Position numbers and translations under genes: made by a program. Below are positions 1 to 11,940 of a stretch of DNA of 64,000 bases, one piece after another (within the stretch, counting starts at the first letter, position 1; each line of letters opens with the position of its first letter). Origin of the DNA: Cacajao melanocephalus. Its lineage: Eukaryota > Chordata > Mammalia > Primates > Pitheciidae. Under the pieces are notes generated by a model that worked only from the letters and a program-made list of their open reading frames with translations, was not told where the DNA came from and did no database searches. Where the stretch lies: positions 54,011 through 118,010 of the forward strand of contig CAUYLG010022186.1 in assembly GCA_963573385.1 (NCBI GenBank), given 5' to 3'.

Positions 1-420
1 GAGATTGGTGGTGTTGGCCTGGCGGAGGCCTCCCTCGGGAAGGGAGGAGGGGCCGCGCCGAGCTGGCCTTCCCGCTAGCGCAAGAGGTGTGGAGCCCGCT
101 GAGCGCTCTTAAGTGTAAAGCGGGAGGCGGAGGTCAATTGAAAATCGATGGTGCGGGAGGAGCAGGTTGGCTGCAGCGGCTCCCTCCTGCCCCGGCAGCC
201 CCAGGCGGTGGGGGAGGGGCCGGGCCGCTCCGCGCAGAGCCGCCTGCCCTCGGCAGCGTCGCGGGCCTGGATCCTGAGGGCCAGGAGCGAAAGAGCAGCC
301 GTGTCCTCCGTCTGCCCCGGCAACAGGTCTGCCTCAGGCCAGTCTCACCTGCTCGGCCTCCGCTCGCTCGGCAGCAAGCTGGGTCATCCTGCGGGCTCCG
401 CGCACCGTGGGGATGGCAAG
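1..420. promoter_or_regulatory. CpG-island-like block, cut by left edge
   Basis: This block is strongly GC-rich and dense in CpG, with clusters around 50-60, 215-270 and 355-410, whereas CpG is scarce in most of the window. CpG density drops sharply after about 420. In a vertebrate genome this is the signature of an unmethylated promoter or first exon. The island may continue to the left, so its centre and direction of transcription cannot be fixed. Short frames run through it on both strands, but none matches a protein I recognise and open frames are expected by chance in such DNA. It could be the promoter of a gene to the left, a lncRNA start, or a bidirectional promoter. The call as a CpG island is firm; promoter function is inferred. 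Confidence 0.75.
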
Positions 421-1001
421 GTTAGAAGCTGCCCTGTGCCCGGCTGTATCTCTGCGCCCTCAGGGCACCCTGCCAGTAGGTCCTCAGCACATACTCAGTG
501 GGTGATCGATGTGTTTATTCAGCAAAGAGTTGTTGGGTGATGGTGCCGGGCCCCAAAACTGAACAGCCGTGGTGGCCGGGAAGGGTTCCTTTCTCCTGAG
601 GTCCCAGTGACACAGGAATCAGCCAAGGTAGACAGGCAGAGGAGCAGGCACCGGGTTCAGTGCTGAGAGGCGTCCACACTGGCATTCTTAACGGTTTCAT
701 GTGTGAACTTGTTAAGTGAAACCCTGGGCTCTCTGAGCAGAGAGGGATGTATGGATAAATGTGAGCCCATCCCCATCAGGCCAAGGCCCCAGCACAGGGT
801 TCCTGGCGGAGCTCAGCCAGCTGTTGAGCGTGGCCAACAGCTGCTGTGCTGCCTGAGCACGATGGGGCAGAGGCTCCTAAGAAACACAGAGGAGCCGCCC
901 TAGGCATCCTTGCTGGCTCTGTCACCTCTCTGTACTGCACAAGCACCGACGCTGAGGATGACACGGAAGGAGAGGGAAAGACGGTGGCCTTCTTCCCTCC
1001 C
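421..1001. other. unique DNA downstream of the CpG island
   Basis: Moderately GC-rich sequence without a recognisable transposon. It holds no frame that I recognise. A weak donor-like site sits at about 420 (AAG/GTTAGA) and another near 626 (AAG/GTAGAC); both are poor matches. Sequence between 840 and 1000 is open in one plus frame but has no domain features. Confidence 0.4.
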
Positions 1002-1061
1002 CAAGCTGAAGTAGAGAGGGTTGGTACAATGCTCCTGTACCAGGAAGTGAAATTCAATCAG
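1002..1061 (+). other. possible internal or alternative exon, speculative
   Basis: A pyrimidine-rich stretch ending in CCCCAAG at 1001 could serve as a splice acceptor. CAG/GTGAGT at 1059-1067 is a perfect match to the mammalian splice donor consensus. Together they would bound a 60-base exon about 0.6 kb downstream of the CpG island. The frame through it continues upstream to about 846 but encodes nothing I recognise. Donor consensus matches also occur by chance, so without transcript data this remains a suggestion. If real, the transcript would run rightward from the island. Confidence 0.2.
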
Positions 1062-1201
1062 GTGAGTTAGTTCTGTGAAGTGTTTATGCTTCTCTGAGAA
1101 GGACAAAATGCACATGCGTGTATGAGTTACAGAAATTTTGGTGTTTCTGCATGAGTTAAATGCTCTTTTACAGCATTTATGTTTAAAACCGGCATCGAAC
1201 G

Positions 1202-1366
1202 ATATAAAGATGAATGGTAAATTTTATTTTACCATTAAACTTTAAATTTTAATTTTTTCTATAATTTAACATTTCAACTTTTCTTGACTAGAATGCCATT
1301 AAATAGCAAACAAAAGTATCACAACACATCAGGAGAGACTGCGAAGGAAAGGGGAAGCTTTGCTAA
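1202..1366 (+). repeat. copy 1 of a dispersed ~150 bp duplication
   Basis: An AT-rich segment beginning ATATAAAGATGAATGG and ending GCTTTGCTAA. The same sequence recurs at 2693-2839 in the same orientation. I counted about eight base differences over the aligned part, plus one indel of about 18 bases near the 5' end that is present here and missing in copy 2. It does not match a repeat family I know. This copy sits in otherwise unique sequence, whereas copy 2 is embedded in a microsatellite, so this is probably the donor. Confidence 0.8.
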
Positions 1367-2404
1367 CCACACATTGAATGAAGTTCTTCACTCTGCTGGG
1401 CCCGTGGTGGAGTGGTCACAGGGCCATGGCAGGTGCCAGGGGCAGGTGGAGGAGGAGGGGTCAGAGGGGAGGCTGTGAGAAGGGTGGTCTGTGCGGTCTG
1501 GGCGGGATGGTGGCTGTCCACAGGTGTGGTTACTGTAGGCAGGTGGGGGAGGGTGAAAGCAGACCATTCCAGTGTGCCATTTGGTGCCCTCCCAGGGTCA
1601 GCCTGGCAGGATTGGAGCAAGCCCTTACCCGCCGTCAACCAGACCAGCTTTTACTCATCAGGTTTCCAGATAACAAAAGTTTTGAGGCCAAGAAGTGTGT
1701 AGGGGGTGATGCCTGGGAGTTCAGGACTGTCCCCTAGCCTTGCCAGCCATCACCCAAGAGCTATGAGAGTGGAGGTTCCCCTCCCCCAGGGTCTGCTGAG
1801 CTGTGGTTCTGGGAGATGATTTGATTTCCAGCTGTTGGCCCCAACCCTCTCACCAAGCCCTGAGGTGGCCTCCTTTTACTCATTAGCGTTGCTGTGCACC
1901 CCTAGTTGGAAGATGATTGCCCTGACCTGTCTGGTGTCTGGGGAGCACTGCCGTCCACTTGAAAGTGAGGATGATTAAAGGCTGAGCGGGTGGTGATGGA
2001 AGAGGTTCCATTAGCTCTGAGGCAAATGACTCTCCGCTTCCCGCCCTGTTTCCTTGCCCCAGGTCCTCCACAAGGGCTCGGGCAGGCTCCTGGGGGAGGC
2101 ACCAATACCTGGAAATGTGTGAGCCGGTCCAGGGGTGACGGCCCTGTGGCATTGCCTTCAGAGTTTCCAGGGTCCCTCTGCAAACTTGAACCTTGTGGGA
2201 AAGGAGCCCTGTCCCAGGTTGGGACTAGAAGTATTGAGCTGAAGAGCCGGGAACTCAAAGAGACCCACACTTCCCAAGACTGGTCTTCCCAGCAGCAGCC
2301 ATGCACTCACATTGTCCCTGCAGAGGGTTGCCTGCACTGTGAGGGAAGACTCAGAGGGGCTGGGCAAGCCATCAGTCCCTCCGTCCATCCATATCATCCC
2401 TGTC
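1367..2404. other. unique GC-rich DNA, no gene seen
   Basis: Mixed sequence with G-rich runs at about 1438-1475, where several GGGG tracts could form a plus-strand quadruplex. Plus-strand frames at 1378-1737 and 1990-2427 are open but lack recognisable domains or codon structure. No transposon is evident. Confidence 0.4.
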
Positions 2405-2641
2405 TTACCAGCTGCCAGCACAGCTAGAATATAAAAAGTGACAGAACAGTGTGAAAAGAGCAGACAGGCCTAGCCTCCCAGACTGTGTCTTTCTCCCATG
2501 CTGGATGCTTCTGCCCTGGAACATTGGACTCCAATTTTTTTTCAGTTTTGGGACTCGGACTGGCTCTCCTTACTCCTCAGCTTGCAGACAGCCTATTGTG
2601 GGACCTTGTGATGGTGTGAATTAATACTTAATAAACTCCCC

Positions 2642-2645
<4 letters not shown>

Positions 2646-2680
<35 letters not shown>
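2646..2680 (+). repeat. (TG)n microsatellite, about 17 units
   Basis: A perfect TG run inside the LTR's variable tract. It is likely length-polymorphic. It precedes a TATATACATATATA transition into the duplicated segment. Confidence 0.95.
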
Positions 2681-2684
<4 letters not shown>

Positions 2685-2692
2685 ATATACAT

Positions 2693-2839
2693 ATATAAAG
2701 ATGAATGGTAAATTTTATTTTAAATTTTTTTCTATAATTTAAAATTTCAACTTTTCCTGACTAGAATGCCATTAAATAGCGAACAAAACTATCACAACAC
2801 ATCAAGAGAGACTGCAAAGGATAGGGGTAGCTTTGCTAA
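2693..2839 (+). repeat. copy 2 of the ~150 bp duplication, inside LTR microsatellite
   Basis: Matches 1202-1366 at about 94 percent outside one ~18 base deletion. It is flanked on the left by (TG)n/TA-rich DNA and on the right directly by TA/CA-rich DNA, so it appears to have been placed inside the LTR's repeat tract. There is no poly-A tail and no evident target-site duplication, which argues against retrotransposition. Confidence 0.8.
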
Positions 2840-3060
2840 TATACACATATATATACATACACACACATATATACATACATAATATACACATATATATGTG
2901 TATGTATATATATGTGTATGTATACGTGTATGTATACACATGTATGTGTATATTATGTATGTATATATGTGTATGTATGTGTGTATGCATATATATGTGT
3001 ATATATACATATATACATATACACACATATATACAGACACACACATATATATAGGGGAGT
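2840..3060. repeat. composite TA/TG/CA microsatellite
   Basis: About 220 bases made almost entirely of TATA, TGTA, CATA and CACA units, with frequent ATATATGTGTATGTATAT motifs. It can fold on itself because TGTATA and TATACA units alternate. Open frames in it (on both strands) are only repeats of Tyr, Ile, Cys, Val, His and Thr and are not genes. Confidence 0.9.
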
Positions 3061-3064
3061 TCAT

Positions 3065-3067
<3 letters not shown>

Positions 3068-3100
<33 letters not shown>
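3068..3100 (+). repeat. (CA)n microsatellite, about 16 units
   Basis: A perfect CA run followed by TATATATAT, just before the LTR terminal sequence. With the upstream (TG)n it forms complementary arms around the intervening insert. Confidence 0.95.
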
Positions 3101-3109
<9 letters not shown>

Positions 3110-3146
3110 CTCCTATTCTGTCCCTCTAGAGAACCCTGATTAATAT

Positions 3147-3200
3147 ATCATCTATCCATCAATAATCCATCATCTATCCATCCATCCATTTATCCGTCCA
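3147..3200 (+). repeat. (ATCC)n-like degenerate tetranucleotide repeat
   Basis: Repeated ATCTATCCATCAATAATCC and CATCCATCC units adjoining the LTR end. Confidence 0.75.
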
Positions 3201-3345
3201 TGCAACAAATATCAGTTGAGCTCCTGCCCTGTGCCAGTTCTAGGCACAAAGGATACTTCAGCAAGCCATAATTCTATTTGAAGGATAAACAATAACTAAG
3301 CAAATAAACAAGAAAATGAGAATACTGCTGTGCCATAATAAATAA
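3201..3345 (-). mobile_element. L2/MIR-type relic, minus strand
   Basis: Contains GCAACAAATATCAGTTGAG, CCTGTGCCAGTTCTAGGCAC and a later run of AACAATAACTAAGCAAATAAAC. This is the reverse complement of the familiar old LINE tail in which the element reads AATATTTGTTG after a TGCCTGG-like stretch. It is heavily diverged, as expected for a mammal-wide repeat. Confidence 0.5.
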
Positions 3346-3660
3346 TGAATTCACATTGCCCCAGGACAGCACTGCCCTGCCTTCACCATGATGTACACAA
3401 AATGATGCCCAGGAGGGCCCTGAGCTTCCGGGCCCACCTAGCAAAGGTTCCACCAAGCCTCTCCCACATTCTCCCCAGCCATCCCCATGCCGGGCTTCCC
3501 ATCCTGTCTACCCGCTGCTCAGGCTGGAGACCAGGAGTCTCTGGATTCTGTGGTTCCTCATGTACTTCCCATGGCCTTAGCGAGTCCTGGGCAGGTGATA
3601 TCATTTCACACACCCACTCCTCCTGTGTCTGTCCAGCCTGCCCCCACCCCTAGCCCATGT
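3346..3660. other. unique GC-rich DNA, no gene seen
   Basis: C-rich on the plus strand. The only frames are short and unrecognised. It may be more of the diverged L2 that becomes recognisable just downstream. Confidence 0.3.
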
Positions 3661-4035
3661 GGTCATCATGCCTACTTTGACCATAGCAAACCCCTGCTAA
3701 TGCCCCTTCTCTTCAACCTGCGTTCAACATAGCAGCTGCCCACGTTTCTCAAGTGTGACCAGGGCACACCACTCTTGGGATTAAAACCTGCAACCAAAAT
3801 AGAACCTGAAGCTGCCACCAGAGCCCATGAGCCCTGGCGTGATCTGGCCCCTGGCGACCCTCCCCCAATCCTTTCCATCACTCTTCACTCTCTAAGACCC
3901 CCAAGGGGCTGCCATTCACTCTCAGGATAGGTAAGCTCAGCCCCACCTCAGGGCCTGTGATCTTGTAGCCACCTCTGCCAGAAACACTGTCTGCCTGATC
4001 CTGCGTGGTACAGCTCCCTCACCTTCTCATGTAGA
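3661..4035 (+). mobile_element. L2 LINE relic, plus strand
   Basis: The sequence follows the L2 3' pattern: a TTAAAACCTG-type stretch, GCGTGATCTGGCCCCTGGCGACC, CTGTCTGCCTGATCC-like degenerate text and CTCCCTCACCTTCTC near the end. Divergence is high and indels are frequent, typical of L2. No intact coding remains. Confidence 0.55.
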
Positions 4036-4850
4036 AGAGCCAGCCCCACCCCTCTCCTATCCTCAGCAGGGAGAGCAGCTGCCTGCTGTCTGGCTTCCCC
4101 CAGCCTCTGGGTCTTAGCAAACAAGAAACTCACCAATGGCTGGGAAAACTGACTGGTGGGCTGAGGGTAGGCAGAGGCTTGACTAAGGGAATAAGAATAG
4201 GTGGGCGATTTAAGAAAAACAGTTACGGAAAATGCTCGGAAGCATTTAATTTGGGGGCAGCGGCAAGGTGGGACAAGACCGAAGCTGATGTCAGGAGGAT
4301 GGGAACTGGGACCCAGTTGTGCCAAGGAGCTGGATGCTGCGTGACTTTCCCTGTCCTCATTCCTCGTCAGGAGCCAGGGAGAAATTTGCTCCCATGCTCT
4401 CTCTCTCTGGCTCCCTCTGACTCTGTCTGTCTATGTCTGTCTGTCTTTCTCACACACAGCTCCAAGACGTCCTGTGATACCAATGGTGGCTCTGTGCAGC
4501 CAGCGAGGTGGGAAGGAGGGCAGGGCAGGACAGGGCAGTGAGGGAACTGGAAACAGAGAACCCAGGCTTCGTGTTCAGCGCAGCTGGCGGGACTCTGTAA
4601 GTGCATTATCTTGTTTAATTCTCGCAGGCACTCCCTAGATAATAACCACAGCAACTGCCATGTCCATCAACTGCCTTTGGAATCTTCAAGGTTTCATCTC
4701 AGTTCTCCAAGGAGCAAGGAATGTGAGCGTAACAGGGAGTGTATGCATGGGCCCTGGGACAGGCTTCCTGGCCTTTGCTGAGTGCACTCCAGGCCCTGAG
4801 CTTTTCTCCCCTCCCGTCTCACCTCCTGCCTCCTGAAAACTCCTCTTAGA
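4036..4850. other. mostly unique DNA with a MIR-like patch
   Basis: Includes a short CTGT/CTCT-rich run at about 4400-4450 and GGGCAGGG-type minisatellite-like text at 4512-4540. At 4600-4650, GTGCATTATCTTGTTTAATTCTCGCAGGCACTCCCTAG resembles, in pieces, a reverse MIR (the TTTAATCCTCACAACAACCCTATGAG region). No gene is seen. Confidence 0.4.
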
Positions 4851-4984
4851 TAAATGCTGTCAGCTTTGGACACTTGGGCAGTTTCCACTTTAGGGTGATT
4901 TCGAGTAGTGCTGTGATGAACATCCATGGACAAGTTTTTATGTAAAAGTATATTTTAGCTCTCTTAGGTATTAATAGATACCTA

Positions 4985-5285
<301 letters not shown>

Positions 5286-5812
5286 CTAGGAGTGGAATGG
5301 TTGGATCACATGGCACCTCGGCTGACCTTCTAAGGAACTGCCATGCTCTTTTCCTAAGCAGCGGCCCCCACCATCCATTCCCACCGGCAATGAGAGGGTT
5401 CTGATCTCTCCACACCTTTGCCAAGTCTTGCTGGCTGCTTTTGTTTCTAGCCATCTTTGTGAATGGACAGCAGTATCTCCTATGCTTTAGCTTTGCATTT
5501 CCCTGGTGACAAATGATGGTGTCTTTTCACGTGCCTATCATGTATATCCTCTTTGGAAAAATTTCTATCCAGCTCCTTTGCCCATTTGAAAATCAGATTA
5601 TCCTTTTACTATTGCATTTTGAGAGTTCTTTATCAGATATGATTTGCAAATATTGTCCCCATCCTATGGGTTGTCTTTTCACTTTTTTGATGGTATCCTT
5701 TGAAGCCCCTGAAAATTTAATTTTGAGGAAATGAGAAAATCCAATTATCAATTTTTTTTCTTTTGTCACTTTTGCATAAGATGTCATATCTAAGAAACCA
5801 TTGCTTAATTCA

Positions 5813-6069
5813 AGGCTGGGTGCAGTGACTCATGCCTTTAATCCCAGCACTTTGGGAGGCTGAGGCAGACGGATGCCTTGTGTTCAGAAGTTCGACACCA
5901 GCCTGGCCAGCATGGTGAAACCCTGTCTCTACTAAAAATACAAAAATTAGCCAAGCATGCTGGCTACTCAGGACAATAGGTGGAGGTTGCAGTGAGCCAA
6001 GATCGAGCCACTGCACCACTCCAGCCTGGGCAACACAGCAAGACTCGGTCTCAAAAAAAAAAAAAAAAA
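5813..6069 (+). mobile_element. Alu SINE, plus strand, internal deletion
   Basis: The Alu lacks roughly 30-40 bases in the right monomer: the text jumps from GCCAAGCATGCTGGC to TACTCAGGACAATAGG. Flanks carry a near-perfect 20-base duplication, AGAAACCATTGCTTAATTCA (5793-5812) and AGAAACCATTGTCTAATTCA (6070-6089). Inserted into the minus-strand L1. Confidence 0.95.
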
Positions 6070-6132
6070 AGAAACCATTGTCTAATTCAGTATTATGATT
6101 TACTCCCATATTTTTTAAAAAGAGTTTTATAG

Positions 6133-6474
6133 GCTGGGCTCAGTGGCTCATGCCTGTAATCCCAGTACTTTGGGAGCCTGAGGTAGATGGATTACCTGAG
6201 ATTGGGAGTTTGAGACCAGCCTGACCAACATGGAGAAACTCTGTCTCTACTAAAAATACAAAAAAAAAAAAAAAATTATCTGGGCGTGGTGGTGCATGCT
6301 TGTAATCCCAGTTACTCAGGAGGCTGAAGCAGGAGAATTGCTTGAATCCAGGAGGTAAAGGTTGCAGTGAGCCAAGATCACACCATTGTACTCCAGCCTG
6401 GGCAACAAGAGCAAAACTGTGTCTCAAAAAAAAAAAAAAAAAAAAAAGGAAAAGAAAGGAAAAAAAGGAAAAGA
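6133..6474 (+). mobile_element. Alu SINE, plus strand, long A/GA-rich tail
   Basis: Full-length Alu whose poly-A has evolved into a GGAAAAGAAAGG-type A-rich tract at 6425-6474. The 16-base target-site duplication AAAAAGAGTTTTATAG is perfect (6117-6132 and 6475-6490). Only 27 bases of L1 lie between the previous Alu's duplication (ends 6089) and this one's (starts 6117). Confidence 0.95.
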
Positions 6475-7090
6475 AAAAAGAGTTTTATAGTTGTAGCACT
6501 TACAATTAAGTTTGTGATCCATTCTGAGTTAATTTTTGTATATGGTTGATGTGGGGGAAGGATCTAAAATGTTACTTTTTCCTCATTGAATTATGTTGGC
6601 ACCCTTGTAGAAAATCTATTGACTATAAATGTAAGCACTTATTTCTGTGCTCTCAATTCTATTCTATTGAAATATTGTCTTATCCTTATGCCAATGCCAC
6701 AGTGTTTTGATTATTGTACCAGATATAACCAAATGTAGTAAGTTTTGAAAACAAGAAATATGAGTTCTCTAACTTTGTTCTTTTTGTTCAAGATTGTTTT
6801 GGCTATTCTGAGTCCCTTGTATTTTCATATGAATTTTAAGATCAGATCAGCAAAAAAGTAAAAACAATGTATAAGAATGAAAAACAAAAATCTGGTTTCT
6901 TTTTAGGACATCAAATCTGTAGATTAATTTGGAGAGTACTGTCATCTTAGAAACATTAAATCTTCCAGTTCATAAATATGGGATGCCTTCCCATTTATTT
7001 AGATGCTCTCTAATTTATTCCAGAAATGCTTTATAGTTTTCAGTGAACAAGTCTTGCAAATCATTTGTTAAATGTTTAATGCTATTATAA

Positions 7091-7436
7091 ATGGATTTTT
7101 TTCTTTTCTTTTCCCTTCCTTCCTTTCTTCCTTCCTTTTTCTTCTTTCCTTCTTTTTTCTTTCTTTTGACAGAGTCTCATTCTGTTGCCCAGGCTGCAAT
7201 GCAGTGGTATGATCATAATAGTCTTGATTTCCTGGGCTCAAGTGATCCTCCCACCTCAGCCTCCTGAATAGCTGGGACCACAGACACGAACCACCACGTC
7301 TGGCTTTTTTTTTTGGTAGAGACCACGGGGTCTCTCTATGTTACCCAAGCTGGTCTTGAACTCCTAGGCTCAAGCGATCTTCCTGTTTTGGCTTCTCAAA
7401 GTGCTAGGATTGCAGGGATAAGCCACTGGCTGGCCT
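7091..7436 (-). mobile_element. Alu SINE (AluJ-like), minus strand
   Basis: Begins with a long CT-rich tract (7098-7170) that is the degenerated poly-A read from the other strand, followed by AGAGTCTCATTCTGTTGCCC and ending at CCACTGGCTGGCC. The element is more diverged than its neighbours. A clear target-site duplication was not found. It is inverted relative to the Alu at 6133-6474. Confidence 0.9.
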
Positions 7437-8085
7437 TTAATTTCATTTTCAAGTTGTTCATTGAAAGTATTGAAACACTATGAATTTTTCTCTGATGATA
7501 TTGTATCCCACAACCTTGTTGAATGCATGTGTTAGCTCTAACAGTTTTCCTGTGGATCCCTTAGGATCTCTGTATACAAGAGTATGTCATCTGTAGAGAT
7601 AGTTTTACTTCTGCCTTTGCAGTCTGCATACCTTTTATATTATCTTGGCTAGAAACTCCAGTGTAGTGTTAAATAGAAGTGGTGAAAGCAGACATCTTTG
7701 TCTTCTTCCTTATCTTAGTGGGAAAGTATTCAGTCTTTTACTATGTTATGGTGTTAGCTTTGGGTTTTTCACGGATGCCCTTTAGAAGGTTAAAAAAAAT
7801 TCCCTTATATTTTTAGTTTGTTGAGTTTCTTTCTTTTTTTTTTAAACAGAAAAAGGTGGTATATTTTGTCAGATGCTTTTTTTGGTCTATTAAAGTAATC
7901 ATGTGGTTTCTCTCTTTTTATTCTACTTTTCTATTTAATATGATGTTTCACAATGATTTATATTTGGTTGTTATGCCAACCTTGCATTCCTGGATAAATC
8001 CACTTGCTTATGATATATAATCCTTTTTATATGTGGCTTGATTTGGTTTGCTAGTATTTTTGTGTCTATATTAATATAAGATATT

Positions 8086-9605
<1,520 letters not shown>

Positions 9606-9940
9606 AAGGTCCTTCTAGGAACTGGGCTGTGGACTGGCCCAAAGCCTGTTAGGAACTGGGCTGCACAGCAGGAGGTGAGCAGTGGGTGAGTGAGCATTAC
9701 TACCTGAACTCCACCTCCTGTCAGATCAGTGGTGGCATTAGATTCCATAGGAGTGTGAAGCCTATTGTGAACTGCACATGCAAGAGATCTAGCTTGCACA
9801 GTCCTTATGAGAATCTAATGCCTGATGATCTGACATGGAACAGTTTCATCCCGAAACCATCCTCCTCAATCCCTTGTCCATGGAAAAATTGTCTTCCACA
9901 AAACCAGTTTCTGGTGCCAAAAAGTTGGGTACTGCTGAAC
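9606..9940 (+). mobile_element. MER1-type non-autonomous hAT DNA transposon
   Basis: About 335 bases matching the MER1 pattern: CCTGTTAGGAACTGGGCTGC, GGCATTAGATTCCATAGGAG, CTAATGCCTGATGATCTGA, ATTGTCTTCCACAAAACCAG and GGTGCCAAAAAGTTGGGTACTGCTG. The last 15 bases are a decayed terminal inverted repeat. The 5' terminal repeat is only partly visible, so the left end may be eroded. Non-autonomous, so it encodes no transposase. An 85-codon open frame at 9686-9943 is incidental to the element. Confidence 0.85.
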
Positions 9941-10698
9941 TAAATACACCATTAAAAGGCTGAGATTTTCTGAGTGGGTTAAAGAAGAAGAATGAACACC
10001 TATTTTTTTTGTTTTTTTTTTGCAAGAAATCCTTTAAATATTAAGACTCTGATAAGTTAAAAGAAAAGGAATAGAGAAAATATACTATGCTAACACTAAC
10101 TGAAAGAAAACTAAAGCAGTTATATTAATTTCAGACAAAGTAGATTTCAGAACAAGGAAACTTATCAGGGATAAACAAGAGCACTATGTAATAATAATTG
10201 GCTCAATTCTCTAAGAAGACATAACAATATTAAACTTATATGCACCTAAATAAATATATGCAAAAATTAATAGAACTTAAAGGAAAAATAGGCACATCCA
10301 CTATTATAGTTGGAGACTTCAGCACCTGTCTCTCAGTAACTGACCGGCAAAGCAGGTATAAAATGAAGGCTAAAGTTAACCTGAACAGCAATATCAATAA
10401 ACTTGATCTAATTGGCATTTATAGAAGACTCTATCCAACAACAGCAAAATACATGTTCCCCTCAAGCTTGTGTGGAATAGTCAACAAGATACATCAAATT
10501 CTGGTGCCATAAAACACATCTTAACAAATTTAAAAGAATAGATATTATATAAAGTATGTTCTCAGACCACAGTTGAAATAAACTAGAAGTCAATAATGGA
10601 AAGATAGTTGGAAAATCCCCTAAGTATTTAATATGGAAATTAAACAAGACACTTCTAAGTAACACATGAGTCAAAGAAGAATTTAAAGAGAAATTTAT

Positions 10699-10861
10699 GC
10701 CAGGTGTGGTGACATGCACCTGTAGTCCTAGCACTTTGGGAGGCTGAGGCAGGAGAATTGCTTGAGCCCAGAAGGTTAAGGCTGCAGTGAGCTGTGATCA
10801 CACCACTGCCCCCTAGCCTGTAGAGTGACAAAGTGAGGCCCTGTCTCAAAAAAAAAAAAAA
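10699..10861 (+). mobile_element. Alu-related monomer, plus strand
   Basis: Only one Alu monomer with its own A-tail (15 A) is present. The text runs GCCAGGTGTGGTGACATGC to GAGGCCCTGTCTC. Length and structure fit an ancestral FLAM/FRAM-type monomer or a truncated AluJ. Inserted in old L1. Confidence 0.8.
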
Positions 10862-10990
10862 ATTTAAAATGTTTTGAATTGAAGGAAAATAAACTAATAA
10901 ACTATAATTTATTAAAATTTGTGGGATGCAGTGAGAGGAGTGGTAAAGCAGAAATTTATAGCATTAAATGCATATATTAGAAATTTAAAA

Positions 10991-11277
10991 CTGGGCACGG
11001 TGGCTCTCACCTGTAATTCCAGCGTTGTGGGAGGCCAAGGAGGGCAGAGCACTTGAGGTCAGAAGTTCGAGACCAGTCTGGCCAACATGGCAAAACTCTA
11101 TCTCTACTAAAAATACAAAAGAAATTACCTGGGTGTGGTAATGCATGCCTGTAGCCACAGCTATTAGGGAGGCTGAGACAGAATTGCTTAAACCCAGGAA
11201 GCGGAGGTTGCAGTGAGCCAAGATTGCACCACTGCACTCCAGCCTGGGTGACAGAGTGAGACTGTCTCAAAAAAAAA
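10991..11277 (+). mobile_element. Alu SINE, plus strand
   Basis: Dimeric Alu from CTGGGCACGGTGGCTCTCACC to GTGAGACTGTCTC and a short A-tail. It sits within L1 ORF2 sequence; similar AATTTAAAA/AATTAAAAA flanks may be the target-site duplication. The reverse complement carries two overlapping open frames, a common property of Alus, not genes. Confidence 0.92.
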
Positions 11278-11940
11278 TTAAAAATGTGTAAAATTAATAA
11301 CTTAAGATTTTACCTTAGGAAACTAGATAAAGAGGAACAATTTAAGCCTGAATCAAGAGGGAAAAGTGAAACAATAAAAAGTAAAACATAAATAAATGAA
11401 ATTGAAAAGATGAAAACAACAAAATTGTCTTTTATAGAAAAGACCAATAAAATTTATAGACCACTAGCCAGGTGAGAGAAAATACACAAATTATCAATAT
11501 CAGAAATGAAGGAGGGGTTATCACTAGTGATTCCACAGACATTTAAATGATAATAAAGAAATACTATAAACATCTCTATGACCACACATTTGATAACATT
11601 ATGAAATGAACCAATGCCTTGAAAGACACAAGCAACTAGAGAAGCAGAAATAGATAATCGGAACAGGCCTGTATCCGCTAAGGAAATTGAATCAATAACT
11701 AATAACATTCCAAAAATACAAGAACCAGTGAATTCTACCAAACACTTAAGATATAAATAGTAGTGGGACTATTTCCTAACTCATTCTATGAGGTCATCAT
11801 TACCCTAATTCAAAAAAAAAAAAAAAGAAAAAAGATAAAAACATTACAGGTAAAGAAAACACAGGCCAGAAATTCACATGAATATAGATTTAAAAATACT
11901 CAACCAAATATTGGCAAATATATCCATTAAAAATAGGTTC

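Larger units (their letters stand above)
2405..3145 (+). mobile_element. 5'-truncated ERVL-type LTR fragment, plus strand, interrupted
   Basis: From about 2410 the sequence follows a common primate LTR 3' portion: the CTCCTCAGCTTGCAGAC stretch, CCTATTGTGGGACCTTGTG, an AATAAA at about 2629, then a TA/TG-rich tract. It resumes after the tract with CTGTCCCTCTAGAGAACCC and ends near ATTAATATA at 3145. The middle has been expanded into a 400-base composite microsatellite that also contains copy 2 of the local duplication. The 5' part of the LTR is missing or too diverged to see. It looks related to the reverse-orientation LTRs at 13.5 kb and 20.05 kb, which begin with a similar ..GTTCTC(C/T)AGAG.. 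end. The exact subfamily is uncertain. Confidence 0.6.

Noticed and set aside
2792..3143. Several overlapping open frames on both strands
   Set aside because: They are translations of TA/TG/CA microsatellites and contain only simple residue repeats.
9686..9943. 85-codon open frame
   Set aside because: It lies within a non-autonomous MER1 element, which encodes no protein.
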